Made by a program: the position numbers and the translations under genes. From Paralithodes platypus (lineage: Eukaryota > Arthropoda > Malacostraca > Decapoda > Lithodidae), in assembly GCA_032716605.1 (NCBI GenBank), contig CM064517.1, positions 21,857,276 through 21,921,275 on the forward strand: a stretch of 64,000 nt of DNA, written 5' to 3'. Positions 1-9,159 of the stretch are shown piece by piece. The notes beneath the pieces were generated by a model. It did no database searches. It was not told where the DNA came from and was given only the letters and a program-made list of their open reading frames with translations. Numbering within the stretch: position 1 is the stretch's first letter; each line of letters opens with the position of its first letter.

Positions 1-128
1 CCAGCGCTGTATAGAGATTCCTGAAGATTTCTTCGTCAAGTGATACAAATGTCCTCCTTATCAGCCCTACAATTCTATTGGCTTTGTTTATCTTTTCCGC
101 TAAATGTTCTGAGAAATTTAACTTATTG
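1..128 (-). pseudogene. CR1-like LINE reverse transcriptase fragment (C-terminal part)
   Basis: Read on the minus strand, this edge of the window encodes residues such as NKANRIVGLIRRTF and SLDEEIFRNLYTALV. These match the region after the RT palm in CR1-like LINEs, where the same GLIRRTF...LYTALVRP pattern occurs. A comparable segment is seen on the plus strand at about 26727-26900. The fragment runs off the left edge and stops near 128-145, where a different CR1-like element begins on the opposite strand. It is a remnant; the clade is inferred from motif resemblance only. Confidence 0.6.
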
Positions 129-147
129 TCTATCACTACTTCAATTT

Positions 148-327
148 CTACTACGATGACTATTTGTTTTCGGACGATGGAGTTCATCTGAACCAGGTGG
201 GAGCAGCACGTTTTGGGCGTCTTCTCAACGATGCGGTGAAGGATTTTCGGAGAAGAAATCGACTCGGCACAGGACAACCAGGAAGGAGGACCGAAGACAG
301 CGAGGGCGGCAACCTGCGAAGGGATTA
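148..327 (+). pseudogene. SGNH-hydrolase-like C-terminus of a LINE ORF1
   Basis: The open frame reads FYYDDYLFSDDGVHLNQVG, then AARFGRLLNDAVKDF, a basic tail and a TAA stop at 325-327. The DGVHLN block is the Asp-x-x-His signature (block V) of SGNH/GDSL hydrolases. CR1-type LINEs are known to carry an esterase-like SGNH domain in ORF1, and the endonuclease of ORF2 begins about 180 bp downstream, so this is most likely the end of that element's ORF1. The N-terminal catalytic Ser block is absent because the element starts abruptly after the minus-strand fragment at 1-128. Confidence 0.6.
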
Positions 328-354
328 AATGCTAATCTGTCAAGAACCGCGAAT

Positions 355-3297
355 TTGGATAAAGCTCCACCAACACGACCCAAATTCAAAACCGCCAGGG
401 ATAACGACCGAGGACCGATGTCAGCCATGAATGTAAATGTAGATCCGACCAGAACCAAAAATTTGATTAAAGAACGTTCTGTGAGTTCTAAAACCGCAAC
501 TTTAAAGGTTTTCTATGCAAACGCTCGTAGCATACGCAATAAATTTTCAGATTTAGAGGAACTAGTGTTTACTGAAAATTATGATGTGATTGGTATAACA
601 TAATCTTGGCTCAATACAGTAGATAGAGACTTTTTAGCAGAGTATTCACTTCCCGGTTATGTAATGTTTGAGAAAAGCCGAATAAATAAAAATGGAGGTG
701 GCGTTTTATTTTATATCAAAGAAAGTCTTAACCCGACCCTCTTGTCAAAACCTCAAATTGTGAACGTCGACACATCTTTTGTGCTAATAAAGAATAATAA
801 AGGTACAAAAATAATACTTGCATTAATATACAGACCTCCAGCTCAATCAGTGCAAACTGACCGAGAAATTTATGAACAAATTGCAGATGTAAGTAACTCA
901 CAAGATACCGTATTTTTTGGCGACTTTAATTTACCTGTGACCAAGTGGGGCGATACTCTTACTTCACACTCCGGACATGACTTGTATACGAACTTGCAAG
1001 AGAGTTCGCTTTATCAATTTGTTCGAACACCGACCCGTGGTAATAACGTTCTTGACATTGTACTTGCAACAAAAGAAGAATTAATAGAGAATTTGAATGT
1101 TGGTGATGAATTCAGTAACAGCGACCATCGTACGATAACTTTCACTTTAAACTTTACTAGTAACGAACCAAATAGTAGCATCGAAAAAGTCCCTAATTTC
1201 AAGAAAGCAAACTTTCATAAACTTAGAGCTATGTTTAAAGAAACTGACTGGAGCTTTTTAATTAACAATAACGACATAAATACATCTTGGAAGTTATTCG
1301 AAACCACTTACCTAAAAGCAGTGCAAGACTGCATACCATCGAAAATACGGCATCCAGGCCATAATAATAAGCCCAAATGGTGGAATAAAGATATTTCAAA
1401 CTGCCTGCTTGCTAAAAAATGTGCTAATGATAGATTAAAATCCTCACAAAATGACGAAGAACGGGTGAAATTTGTAGAGCTACGACGCAAAGCCAAAAAG
1501 TTAATTAAGCAAAGTCAAAAGACCCTAGAGTTACATATTGCGAATCAAAGTAAAACAAACCCGAAAGAATTCTATAGTTATATCAGAAAGAAAAAAGTAG
1601 TTACTTCAACTGTTGGACCGTTAGTCGATGAAAATGGAGAATACACCAAAGACGAAGTACAAATGAGCAATGCCCTCAATACCATCTTTGCATCAGTTTT
1701 TACAACAGAAGACCTCAGTGATATCGCTACACCATCGCTGATTCAGATTGATAATTCAGATGTTCTAAGCAATATCACCGTTACAGAGAGAGAGGTATTG
1801 AATTGTTTAGATAAACTCAAGGTAAATAAAACGCCTGGACCTGATACAATCTCGCCTAGAGTTCTAAAGGAAGCTAAGGATGAGCTCTCCAAACCACTGA
1901 CATTACTATTCAATAAATCCTTGCAGTCTGGAACTATGCCTGATCAGTGGAAGATAGCCAACGTAACACCGATATTAAAAAAAGGCAGCAAATCCCTACC
2001 CAGTAACTATCGTCCAATTAGCTTAACCTCAGTTGTATGTAAAATGCTAGAAACGGTCATAAGAGACAGACTCGTAAATCACTTAGAGGAAAATAACATA
2101 CTTAACCCTCCTGGCCCGGTTGTCATTTTAAAATGACACCACGAATTAAGGGCAGGAGCCCGGCTGTCATTTTAAAATCTGTAAGCTTGAAAGCCTATTC
2201 AGCTTGGTCTGAACGCCGTGCGTCCGACGCATGTAAACAAAGCCGATCGTTACGTCACCGCACCTCCTTACCTTTACCTTACTCCGAAAACAAGAAAGAG
2301 AAGACTCGTTTGTTATTGTATGTCTGTATGTCGTTGTTTCAGTAGTGAAAAGATCGTCATATTGCTAACATCGCCTGCAAGTGCTCTCCACTGAAATCGT
2401 CATCACAACTGAACCAGTTGACATAGAGAGCTCTACTCAATGCCATTCTACAGATTGGAAACCGCACTACATTTATAGATGCGTGGGAAATTTCTAGCAG
2501 TTAAACTAAACAAAAATACGGTAGCCTAGGCCTAGACGTTTTTCGGCCAGATCGCCCGGGTAGCCCACACTGTCATTTTGAGAGCCTGCCCGGGCCAGGA
2601 GGGTTAAAGATACTCAACACGGCTTTCGTAAAAAACGTTCCTGTTTAACAAACCTCTTAGACTTCTTCCACGATATCCTCAACTTCTACGATGAGAGTAA
2701 AGCTGTAGATATTATATACCTTGATTTTCAAAAGGCCTTTGACAAAGTTCCCCACAAACGTTTACTGCTAAAACTAAAAGCGCATGGAATACAAGACGGT
2801 GTGTTGAAATGGATAGAAAATTGCTCAGCGACAGAAAGCAAAGAGTAGTCATAAACGGTAAGGCATCTAAATGGACCAATGTAAGTAGCGGGGTACCCCA
2901 GGGATTGGTACTAGGACCAATTCTCTTTCTAATTTACATCAACGACATAGATGAGGGTCTCACCTGTACAATCTCAAAATTTGCTGACGATACAAAAATT
3001 GCAAATAGCGTACTCTCAAAAGATCAAGTTGACGATATGCAACACAATCTAGATAAATTGTCACATTGGGCCCAAATTTGGCAAATGAGTTTCAATGCGG
3101 ATAAATGTAAAGTACTACATATCGGATACCTAAATGAGAAAGCAAACTATTCGATGAATGGCACTCAGCTTAAGAATGTAAACAGAGAAACCGATCTGGG
3201 AGTAACAATATCGAGTAACCTAAAACCGAGTCAACAATGTTCAGAAGTTGTTAAGAAGGCAAACAAAATAATTGGCTTTATAGGCAGGTCATTTGAG
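355..3297 (+). pseudogene. CR1-like LINE ORF2 (endonuclease plus reverse transcriptase), interrupted
   Basis: The apurinic-type endonuclease begins near 505 (VFYANARSIRNKFSDLEEL) and continues through FFGDFNLPVTKWGD and NSDHRTITF. A TAA at 601-603 interrupts it where relatives have a Glu codon (IT-stop-SWLN). The RT starts near 1780 (KTPGPDTISPRVLK, NYRPISLTSV) and is cut at 2102 by a TTAA-flanked MITE. It resumes at 2608 with the HGFRKKRSCLTNLL block, then YLDFQKAFDKVPHKR, SSGVPQGLVLGPILFLIYIN and KFADDTKIA, which carries the catalytic FADD. Homology ends near 3297 at a repeat junction, so the C-terminus is lost. The FADD box, VPQG motif and preceding SGNH tail support a CR1-like assignment. 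Confidence 0.85.
2106..2603. mobile_element. TTAA-flanked piggyBac-like MITE, copy 1
   Basis: The 498-bp block starts CCCTCCTGGCCCGG and ends CCGGGCCAGGAGGG, perfect 14-bp terminal inverted repeats. It is bracketed by TTAA at 2102-2105 and 2604-2607. It splits the RT frame of the surrounding LINE, and taking out the block plus one TTAA restores codon continuity. TTAA duplication is the hallmark of piggyBac elements. There is no transposase inside, so it is non-autonomous. A related copy in opposite orientation sits at 9492-9971; both share the stretch around TTTTTCGGCC and the block near CCAGTTGACATAGAGAGC. Confidence 0.85.
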
Positions 3298-3304
3298 CAT
3301 AAAT

Positions 3305-3450
3305 CCCCAGAGCAAGGCCAAGGCCATAACCGAGCGCCCCCACAGAACCCTCCCTGCCTACCACAATAAAGCCTGGGTGACCGAAGCCACTCTATGGCGG
3401 GGAGCTGAGGAGGGTGCGGAAATGCCCGGGAAACCAAAGACCCACCCAGG
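3305..3450. repeat. Dispersed repeat R1, copy 1
   Basis: The block with GGCCATAACCGAGCG, CCCTCCCTGC, AATAAAGCC and GAGGAGGGTGCGGAAA recurs at 5893-6032 in the same orientation, with point differences. It abuts the end of the CR1-like LINE homology at 3297. No ORF or terminal repeat is evident, so the element class is unknown. Confidence 0.6.
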
Positions 3451-3935
3451 GCCCTGTGCCCCTCAGCAATTATGAAGAGAAAGTTGAGGGGCAAAGGAAA
3501 AATGTGACGCTTTGGCTTCCAATCTTGGTAGATTGGGAGGTCAATCCACGGAAGAGACGCCGTCACTTGAGATCTAGAAAATATATAAGTAAAAGGAACA
3601 GTCAGACTAAGCTATGGGTATGGCAGAGATCACTCAGTTCTCACTCTGATAGACCAGCCCATCACCACATGACTAGAACCCAATCCTCTCAGCATCAGCT
3701 AGGAAAGGCCCTAGAAAGCCGCCTTTGGCGGGGGGATAGCTCCCCTATTTAGTTTGAGTTTAGATGTGAAGTTGGTTGGTGTAAAAAACATAATAATAAA
3801 TCCAAAGTCTAGTTCACCTAAAACATTGATTAAATCTTAGATATCTTCCACTATGAGGAAGTTTGTCTTCATTATACTTTTCATTTTTTTTTACTCGTGC
3901 CATTGGTGGTCTTCTACTATCAACAGCTCCTCTCA
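3451..3935. other. Unassigned intergenic DNA
   Basis: After repeat R1 this stretch has short open frames without recognizable domains, and AT-rich sequence from about 3770. I see no gene, tRNA or inverted repeat here. Confidence 0.4.
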
Positions 3936-4127
3936 CAGGTCTCCCTCACTATCCGATGCCCCAATTTACCATATTATTATAGGTTTTTAGGTGTTTGTGT
4001 TTGTGTTTTGGCTGGTCCCAGAACGCATCCCCATTTACCCCATTAATTTTAGGGTTTGCTGTATGAATTTTCTATTTAATGTCGGGTTTTCAGGAACGTA
4101 ACCCAGTCGTCAATTGAGGAAGACCTG
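3936..4127. mobile_element. Tc1/pogo (Tigger)-like MITE, copy 1
   Basis: The block begins CAGGTCTCCCTCACTATCCG and ends with an inverted partner, GAGGAAGACCTG, followed by TA. Its reverse complement matches 61115-61315, including the TTTGGCTGGTC and TTAATTTTAGGGTTTGC portions. The second copy has intact TA on both sides, the target used by Tc1/mariner/pogo elements. The left TA is mutated here. No transposase is present. Confidence 0.65.
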
Positions 4128-4447
4128 TATATTATCATGAATTTTTCCTGACCTTCTCTTCTCATCTATTCTTTGCACACGGCCAGGTCACCAGAAAATA
4201 CATCTTTTTATCTACACAACCAATCTACATTCAATGGCCAGAAATCGCACTTTAATTCCAAGACATAGCAAAATTAAAGGTAACTACAGGTAAAGGTGTT
4301 TGCGAGGTAAAATATGAAGCTATAGCCTATATGTCAAAATATCAAGCATTGCAGACATCCAAGAAATACTGTACTGAATAAATAAATTGATAGATAAGGA
4401 TATAAAAGAGAGAGAAAGCTTCATATATTTGGGAGCAGTATAGTGTA

Positions 4448-4719
4448 CAGTTGGCTACATGAATGTGTTTACACGCCTTGATTTTATGTATGCAAGCACA
4501 AATAGAATGACTGAATTAGAAGCTTAACTATCAGTAAAAGAGATACTTCATATATGATCAATTGATGGTTTTATAACTAATTATTCAGTAAAAGAAATAC
4601 TTCATATATGATCAATTGATGGTTTTATAACTAATTATTCTTGTAAGTCAATCACACTAATTGTACTGTATTTCCATACATACACTTATGGGATGTATTC
4701 ACATTCATGTGGCCAACTG
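4448..4719. mobile_element. TA-flanked Tc1/mariner-like MITE
   Basis: Terminal inverted repeats CAGTTGGCTACATGAATGTG and CACATTCATGTGGCCAACTG flank 272 bp and are bracketed by TA at 4446-4447 and 4720-4721. The CAGT terminus and TA target fit Tc1/mariner-type elements. It holds no coding sequence. Inside is a 54-bp tandem duplication (4532-4639) starting CAGTAAAAGA. Confidence 0.75.
4532..4639. repeat. 54-bp tandem duplication inside a MITE
   Basis: CAGTAAAAGAGATACTTCAT begins at 4532 and recurs with one change at 4586. The two units are nearly identical, which points to a recent duplication within the MITE. Confidence 0.8.
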
Positions 4720-5275
4720 TACATGCCATAGAAAAGAGAATGAACTAAATAGGAAATCAATTCAAGGGAACTGATTCAAGAGATTCCTGGCATCTTCAAA
4801 GGAAGAATGGTTAGTGAGGAAGTGTAGGAGTCATTGAGGAACAATTTGGTATGGAAGTGTGACAAGGAAATCCACAAGCTGAGACCTATGGAGGTCATGC
4901 AGAATTACAATAAGTGTAAACAGGCCAGATGTAGTAAGATAACTATTTGGTTCTTTTGGATTGAAAGAACATACTCTGGACACTGAAGACAAAGTGGTTA
5001 AACAGATATAGAACAGTATTCTATGGTATACTGGTATATGTCCATGTGTAGAGAATGGATGAAGACAAAATGCTATGAGAGATAAATGTAAGTCAAGTGA
5101 GAGAAACAGGTGGTAGTGGAGAACACCAATGGTTTGGGGAATCCTTAAAACAAAAGGAGTAAACTGTATAGAAACACAGGTAAAGGGAACATGACTAGAG
5201 AAAAAGCCTGGAGGCATATTTGTTATGTCTACCCTAAAGTGGGAGCTTCCAGTGAAGAAACAAATCATCAAAGAT

Positions 5276-5475
5276 AATGTTGAACAGTAAATTAACAGAT
5301 AGGGAAAACTATTATAAATCTAGCTTTAATCTATAAATAACTAGTTACTGTAAAAACAAAACAATACATTTTACTGGTAAATACTGTATTCAGATAGGCC
5401 TACTGTACTACTGGTATAAATACAAAACAAAAAGAATACAAACCATTATTAATTTTACTGTAGGCCTACAGTATA
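5276..5475. other. AT-rich intergenic DNA
   Basis: This AT-rich stretch shows no convincing gene. On the minus strand it would be the 3' untranslated side of the exon candidate at 5476-5567. Confidence 0.4.
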
Positions 5476-5567
5476 TTAATCTTCTGTTCTGTCTTCCTGG
5501 TCAGCATTCTTGACAGGCTTGGAGCTCATTACTTCATTGTCAAATTCTGGTGTAGTCAGACAAACAC
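5476..5567 (-). CDS. Possible terminal exon of an unknown host gene
   Basis: On the minus strand a plausible acceptor (TTATTTATTTGCAG) is followed by 30 codons ending in TAA, starting VCLTTPEFDNEVMSS and ending NADQEDRTED. The acidic, hydrophilic tail and the clean acceptor resemble a genuine last exon, and it does not match the retroelements in the window. The protein is not recognised. An open frame of this length can occur by chance, so this is a candidate only. Confidence 0.3.
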
Positions 5568-5892
5568 CTGCAAATAAATAATATAATAATACCAGTATCA
5601 TTAACACTACCTCTAAGAGTACCAGGCTGGCAAATGAGAAAATATATACCCCTGGCCAAAATTGTCCCTTTATTTTAGTCAATATTTGTAAATATATAAA
5701 TTTACAGTTTTGCTCTACTGTATAGTTGCCTATATGCCCCTGATGATGATGATGCATTTTTTTACCACCATGCACTCCCTGCTCAAGAGTGGAGATAGGG
5801 TACGGTACATGCTCTGATGTTTCAGGGACTTCAGTGGACAGTTGTTGTTGTTGCTGCTGTTCCTCAGGTTGTCTGGCCGTGCAGTCCCAAGG

Positions 5893-6032
5893 TCCCGAAC
5901 AAGGCTAAGGCCATAACCGAGCGGCCTAACAAAACCCTCCCTGCTTACCACTAATAAAGCCCAGGTGACCAAAGCCACTCTAAGGCGGGAAACTGAGGAG
6001 GGTGCGGAAACACACGGGAAACTAAAGTCCCA
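5893..6032. repeat. Dispersed repeat R1, copy 2
   Basis: This stretch matches 3305-3450 across GGCCATAACCGAGCGG, CCCTCCCTGC, AATAAAGCCC and GAGGAGGGTGCGGAAA in the same orientation. It is directly followed by a tRNA-like SINE fragment. Confidence 0.6.
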
Positions 6033-6079
6033 GTGGACAGTTGTCACAGATTGCTAAACAGCACCGTCCACCACAGCAC

Positions 6080-6155
6080 TGTCGTCGGCCAATAATACAC
6101 ACTGGCTGGAATGAGCCTCGATCCCTTGACCTCTCGGCTTGCATGCGAGTGCTCT
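6080..6155 (-). repeat. Possible tRNA-like SINE fragment
   Basis: The reverse complement reads GAGCACTCGCATGCAAGCC followed by GAGAGGTCAAGGGATCGAGG. This resembles the anticodon arm and B-box region of a tRNA-derived sequence. The A-box half is not convincing, so this is a weak call. Confidence 0.3.
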
Positions 6156-6156
6156 A

Positions 6157-6545
6157 CATACATACATATACAAATTTAAAAACCAAGTGCTCCATACGAA
6201 GCGCGTTTCTGGTCTCACATCCTAATGGTAGCGCTTCAGGCAGCCCTGTTAAGAGCTGCCTTACTTGTCAGGTTCTTTGATTCAAGATCAGACTGCAAAG
6301 TCCGATCCCACTTCTTTTTTGGTCCGCCCCTTGGTGCAGCTCCCTCCACATTCATGGACTTGCATCTTTTCACCCAGCTTTCTTCATCCATCCTCTCCAC
6401 ATGTCCAAACCATCCAAGCCTGCTAGTACGCATCTCATCACTGATGCTCTTGATATCTAACCTTCTCCTTAGCTCTACACTTGATATCTTATCTTGCAGT
6501 TTGGCACCACACATCCATTTCACCATTATCATCTCATTCAAATTT
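6157..6545 (-). pseudogene. RTE-like LINE 3' fragment (PHD-finger family)
   Basis: The minus strand encodes KWMCGAKLQDKISSVELRRR, then EMRTSRLGWFGHVERMDEES and APRGGPKKKWDRTL, ending near LNRAA. This matches the C-terminus of the element at 9160-11878 and of the copy at 56330-57210. The sense 3' end runs into a short TATG-type microsatellite (plus-strand ACATACATACATA near 6160), as in the other copies. It is truncated at its 5' side near 6545. It would encode only the region after the RT, so it is inactive. Confidence 0.8.
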
Positions 6546-6770
6546 TCTAGTATATGAATCAGTCCCTAAATAACATTACCCAGGTTTGCCACATTGGTTT
6601 ACATATGCTAACATGGGTAAGGCCAATACCTTCCATTTCTTGATTAGTGATACAATTTGTTTGGAAGAACCTAACTTTAAAATATGGATAGGTGATTAAA
6701 AATATATCTACAGTATTGGTATATTTTTTAAATATTTCATACTATACAATAAACACCCTAACTCAAACTC
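6546..6770. other. AT-rich intergenic DNA
   Basis: Nothing recognizable is seen here apart from AT-rich sequence between two minus-strand features. Confidence 0.4.
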
Positions 6771-6886
6771 TATATGCTAAATGGCTTCATTAACAAGCAT
6801 TGCAAAGCACCAAAGGCCTCCGTCAAATGCTGTCCATCACCCAGATGCCCCAAACCTTTCTCCTTCCTAGTATTGGTATATCTCCC
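6771..6886 (-). CDS. Weak candidate exon or retroelement tail
   Basis: A minus-strand frame reads RYTNTRKEKGLGHLGDGQ, then HLTEAFGALQCLLMKPFSI and a stop. A possible acceptor GTTGTCAG precedes it. The composition looks protein-like, but I do not recognise it. The plus strand of the adjoining region ends in a GAAGAAGAACAACAACAA tract like a LINE 3' tail, so an unrecognised retroelement end is an equal possibility. Confidence 0.2.
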
Positions 6887-7029
6887 GCCTGACAACTCCC
6901 TCGGCTGATCCAGTCCAACAAGAAGAAGAACAACAACAATAGTGAGACGAGCAGTAATAAGTCTCTCTTTGATTCCCAACTGAGTAAAAAATGCTAGTTT
7001 CCTCGAATTTAGTATATATGGCTTACTGG

Positions 7030-7150
7030 TATGCTGTTTGAATATAATTTATAATGTAAACCTTGCAAAACAAACAAACCAAAACAGGGACGACACAATA
7101 CAGTACTGTATAAAGACAAAAGAACTTATCAAAATTGCTATGTAGAAATA
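7030..7150 (+). repeat. Dispersed repeat R2, partial copy
   Basis: CTTGCAAAACAAACAAACC, CGACACAATAC and ATCAAAATTGCTATGT align with 16225-16310. The same sequence appears inverted at 7805-8045. Class unknown. Confidence 0.6.
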
Positions 7151-7399
7151 ATGCTTTAAAATAAAAATGTGTAATAAAAGAACACAAAACTATGAAAGAC
7201 TCAATACTTTACAGTATCTGGCAGTCTTGAGTCTCAACACAAAAACTAGCTTAACAGAATTGCAATATGCAAAAAATTACAATTTGTGTATCACAAAATA
7301 AAAGTCTAAAAAACACAGACCGCCCCCTACCCTACCCCATGTCGTCTGTGTCTCAGTGTGTACAGTTGGAAAGACATGAACCTGAGGCATGTGCCGTGA

Positions 7400-7590
7400 T
7401 TCAATGACAGGATTTAAGGGAGGATTTTTTTCTGGACCTAAATGGCATGAAATGTCTGTAAATTGACATAAGATAAGAGGCAAAAGGTCTTAAATAGCCA
7501 AACTAATGGGGCAAACCTCTTAAAATCTCAAAACTAATGGGGCACAGTATGAGGGAGAATGGGGTCCAGAACAAATATCTCCTTAATCAA
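7400..7590 (-). repeat. Modular dispersed repeat R3 (minus orientation)
   Basis: Reverse-complement modules of the type TTTTAAGANNTTTGCCCCATTAGTTT occur here, as CAAACTAATGGGGCAAAC and CAAAACTAATGGGGCACA. They are followed by GAGGGAGAATGGGGTCCAGAA. The same modules in plus orientation recur at 34995-35230, 35340-35560, 36050-36280 and 40240-40440, and in minus orientation at 27521-27890. Confidence 0.6.
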
Positions 7591-7804
7591 GTGTGAGAGT
7601 GAATGGTGAAGAAAGTAAAATGACTACAGTAAATGTGTGGTCCACAAGGAGTTGGTGCTTTGTCCTCTACTCTTCATTCCCAGTAGGCTGTTGACAAATA
7701 GTTTTTATTATTATTATGTACTCTTCATTATGGTGTTAGAAGCACTATAAAGAGATTTTAGGACAGGACTGCTATGGAAGTATTTTTATGCTGACTTCCC
7801 AAAC
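7591..7804. other. Unassigned intergenic DNA
   Basis: This short gap between two repeats shows no recognizable feature. Confidence 0.35.
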
Positions 7805-8045
7805 TTGACTACTTCCTTTAACGTGACGATAGTGCGTTGTTATATGTGCGATTAGTTTGCTTGGGAAACAGATTAACTTGCTCATGTAGTAATGTACACC
7901 CTATGTGGTGGATTGTGTTCTTTTATTTAATAATTTTCATTTTAGTAAACGTTGTTTCCACATAGCGATTTTGATAATTTAATTTGACTTTATATTGTCC
8001 TTGTCCCAATTTTGGTTTGTTTAGTTTGCAAGTTTTACATTTTAA
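7805..8045 (-). repeat. Dispersed repeat R2, inverted copy
   Basis: GATAGTGCGTTGTTATATGT, GGGAAACAGATTAACTTGC and CACCCTATGTGGTG are the reverse complement of 16390-16515. The match continues through the TTGCTATGTGGA region of 16300. Together the copies define a repeat of about 300 bp. Confidence 0.7.
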
Positions 8046-8164
8046 TTGATTTGGAGGGTGCTGATGAGAATATTGTGAAGTGAAGGAAGGGACTAGAACC
8101 AGGGGCCCTTGAGTTAATGTGGATACAATAAAGGTAATGTGGATTTGAGTAGATGGAGGTACCA

Positions 8165-8960
8165 TACTGTAGTAAGGAGTGGGGTCTGGTTATGCAGTGT
8201 ATGCAAGAAGGGTGTGGGTAGCAACTAATACTGACATTGATTGCAAGTTCCGGTATACCTGTATGACATACTGTACCGTGGGAAACACCAAGGTGACCTT
8301 AGATGATGATGATCAGCGCTGGGGGTGGTGCAGAGACTATCTTGGATGCAAGAGTCAGAAGTGGGTGGAAGAAGTTTAAAAGAGTTCTTCTGCTACCACT
8401 ATTGACAATAGAAGGTCTCTCCCTACGTACTAAATAGTGTTTTGAATGAGCATAATGAAAGTGCGTTGTCACAGTGAGAGAGGAACTAAGAAAAACAGAG
8501 TTGAGAGTGTGACTTGATATAGAATGTATCAATGAAGTACTGTAGTAGTGATAGTAGCCGTTCTTTAGGCTGCCTGACAGAGCAGCCCCGAGCTCCTAAG
8601 GAAGGCCATGGCCATGGTCGAAACCGGGTTTTCCCACAAAGTTCTCAAGGAGTGTGTTTTGTGTTGTTGGCGTAAGTGGTTGACTGGTTGTGTGGTATGC
8701 AGTGTGCTATGAAGTACTGTACTGTAATGCATACTGGCAGACTGTGGTTGTTTGGCTATGTGGAGAGAATGGATATTAACTGGATGAAGCACATAATAAA
8801 TATGAAAATAGTTGATAAACAACAGTTAGTCGATTGAGGAAGACCTGGGTCGAGGTCCTGTGAGAGGATCTCAAGGTTCGGGGACTTGACAGGGACAATG
8901 CAGGGCATTGTGCAGCATGGAAAGAAGTCATTAGGTGACCAAGGCATACCTGTACAAAAC
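8165..8960 (+). pseudogene. Decayed RTE-like LINE fragment
   Basis: The segment GATCAGCGCTGGGGGTGGTGCAGAG (start of a ISTRGGAEA-like block) and the later TGGAGAGAATGGATATTAACTGGATGAAGCAC (a GHVERMD-like block) correspond to 18320-18400 and 18840-19000. The intact counterpart is the YLGDTISAGGGAEAATVARI to GHVERMDEQNWV stretch of 11340-11720. Many stops and indels show this copy is old. A minus-strand LINE 3' fragment (8567-8705) is inserted in it. Confidence 0.6.
8567..8705 (-). pseudogene. 3' fragment of the 2A/PHD LINE family
   Basis: The minus strand encodes VNHLRQQHKTHSLRTLWENP followed by VSTMAMAFLRSSGLLCQAA. This closely matches the C-terminus at 62760-62892 (NHLRQQHNLHSMRALWESP, LFGQAA) and the fragment at 60955-61110. 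It is a short 5'-truncated insertion. Confidence 0.75.
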
Positions 8961-9159
8961 ATACAGTAGCTTTTCTATCGATACTAATACTGATAATTTG
9001 ATCTAAACACTATATGAGGAGGAGCACTTCATAAACAAGGTTTTGCTTAAAGTTTCATCCAAATACCTTTCTATCTTGTGTGCGACACTTGTGTGCGACA
9101 TGAGCTTATACAGAGATCCTAAGCGCAAGAAGGTATACTGTACATACCCAAAAGGAAAG

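Larger units (their letters stand above)
4393..5275 (+). pseudogene. Decayed RTE-like LINE fragment (same family as 12864-16144)
   Basis: Short tracts align with the C-terminal region of the full-length RTE-like element: TATTTGGGAGCAGTA near 4426 against TATTTGGGAGCTGTA near 15490, and TCAAAGGAAGAATGGTTAG near 4796 against an identical tract near 15591, followed by matching but mutated sequence to about 5240. There is no long open frame. A TA-flanked MITE (4448-4719) interrupts the fragment. Confidence 0.6.
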
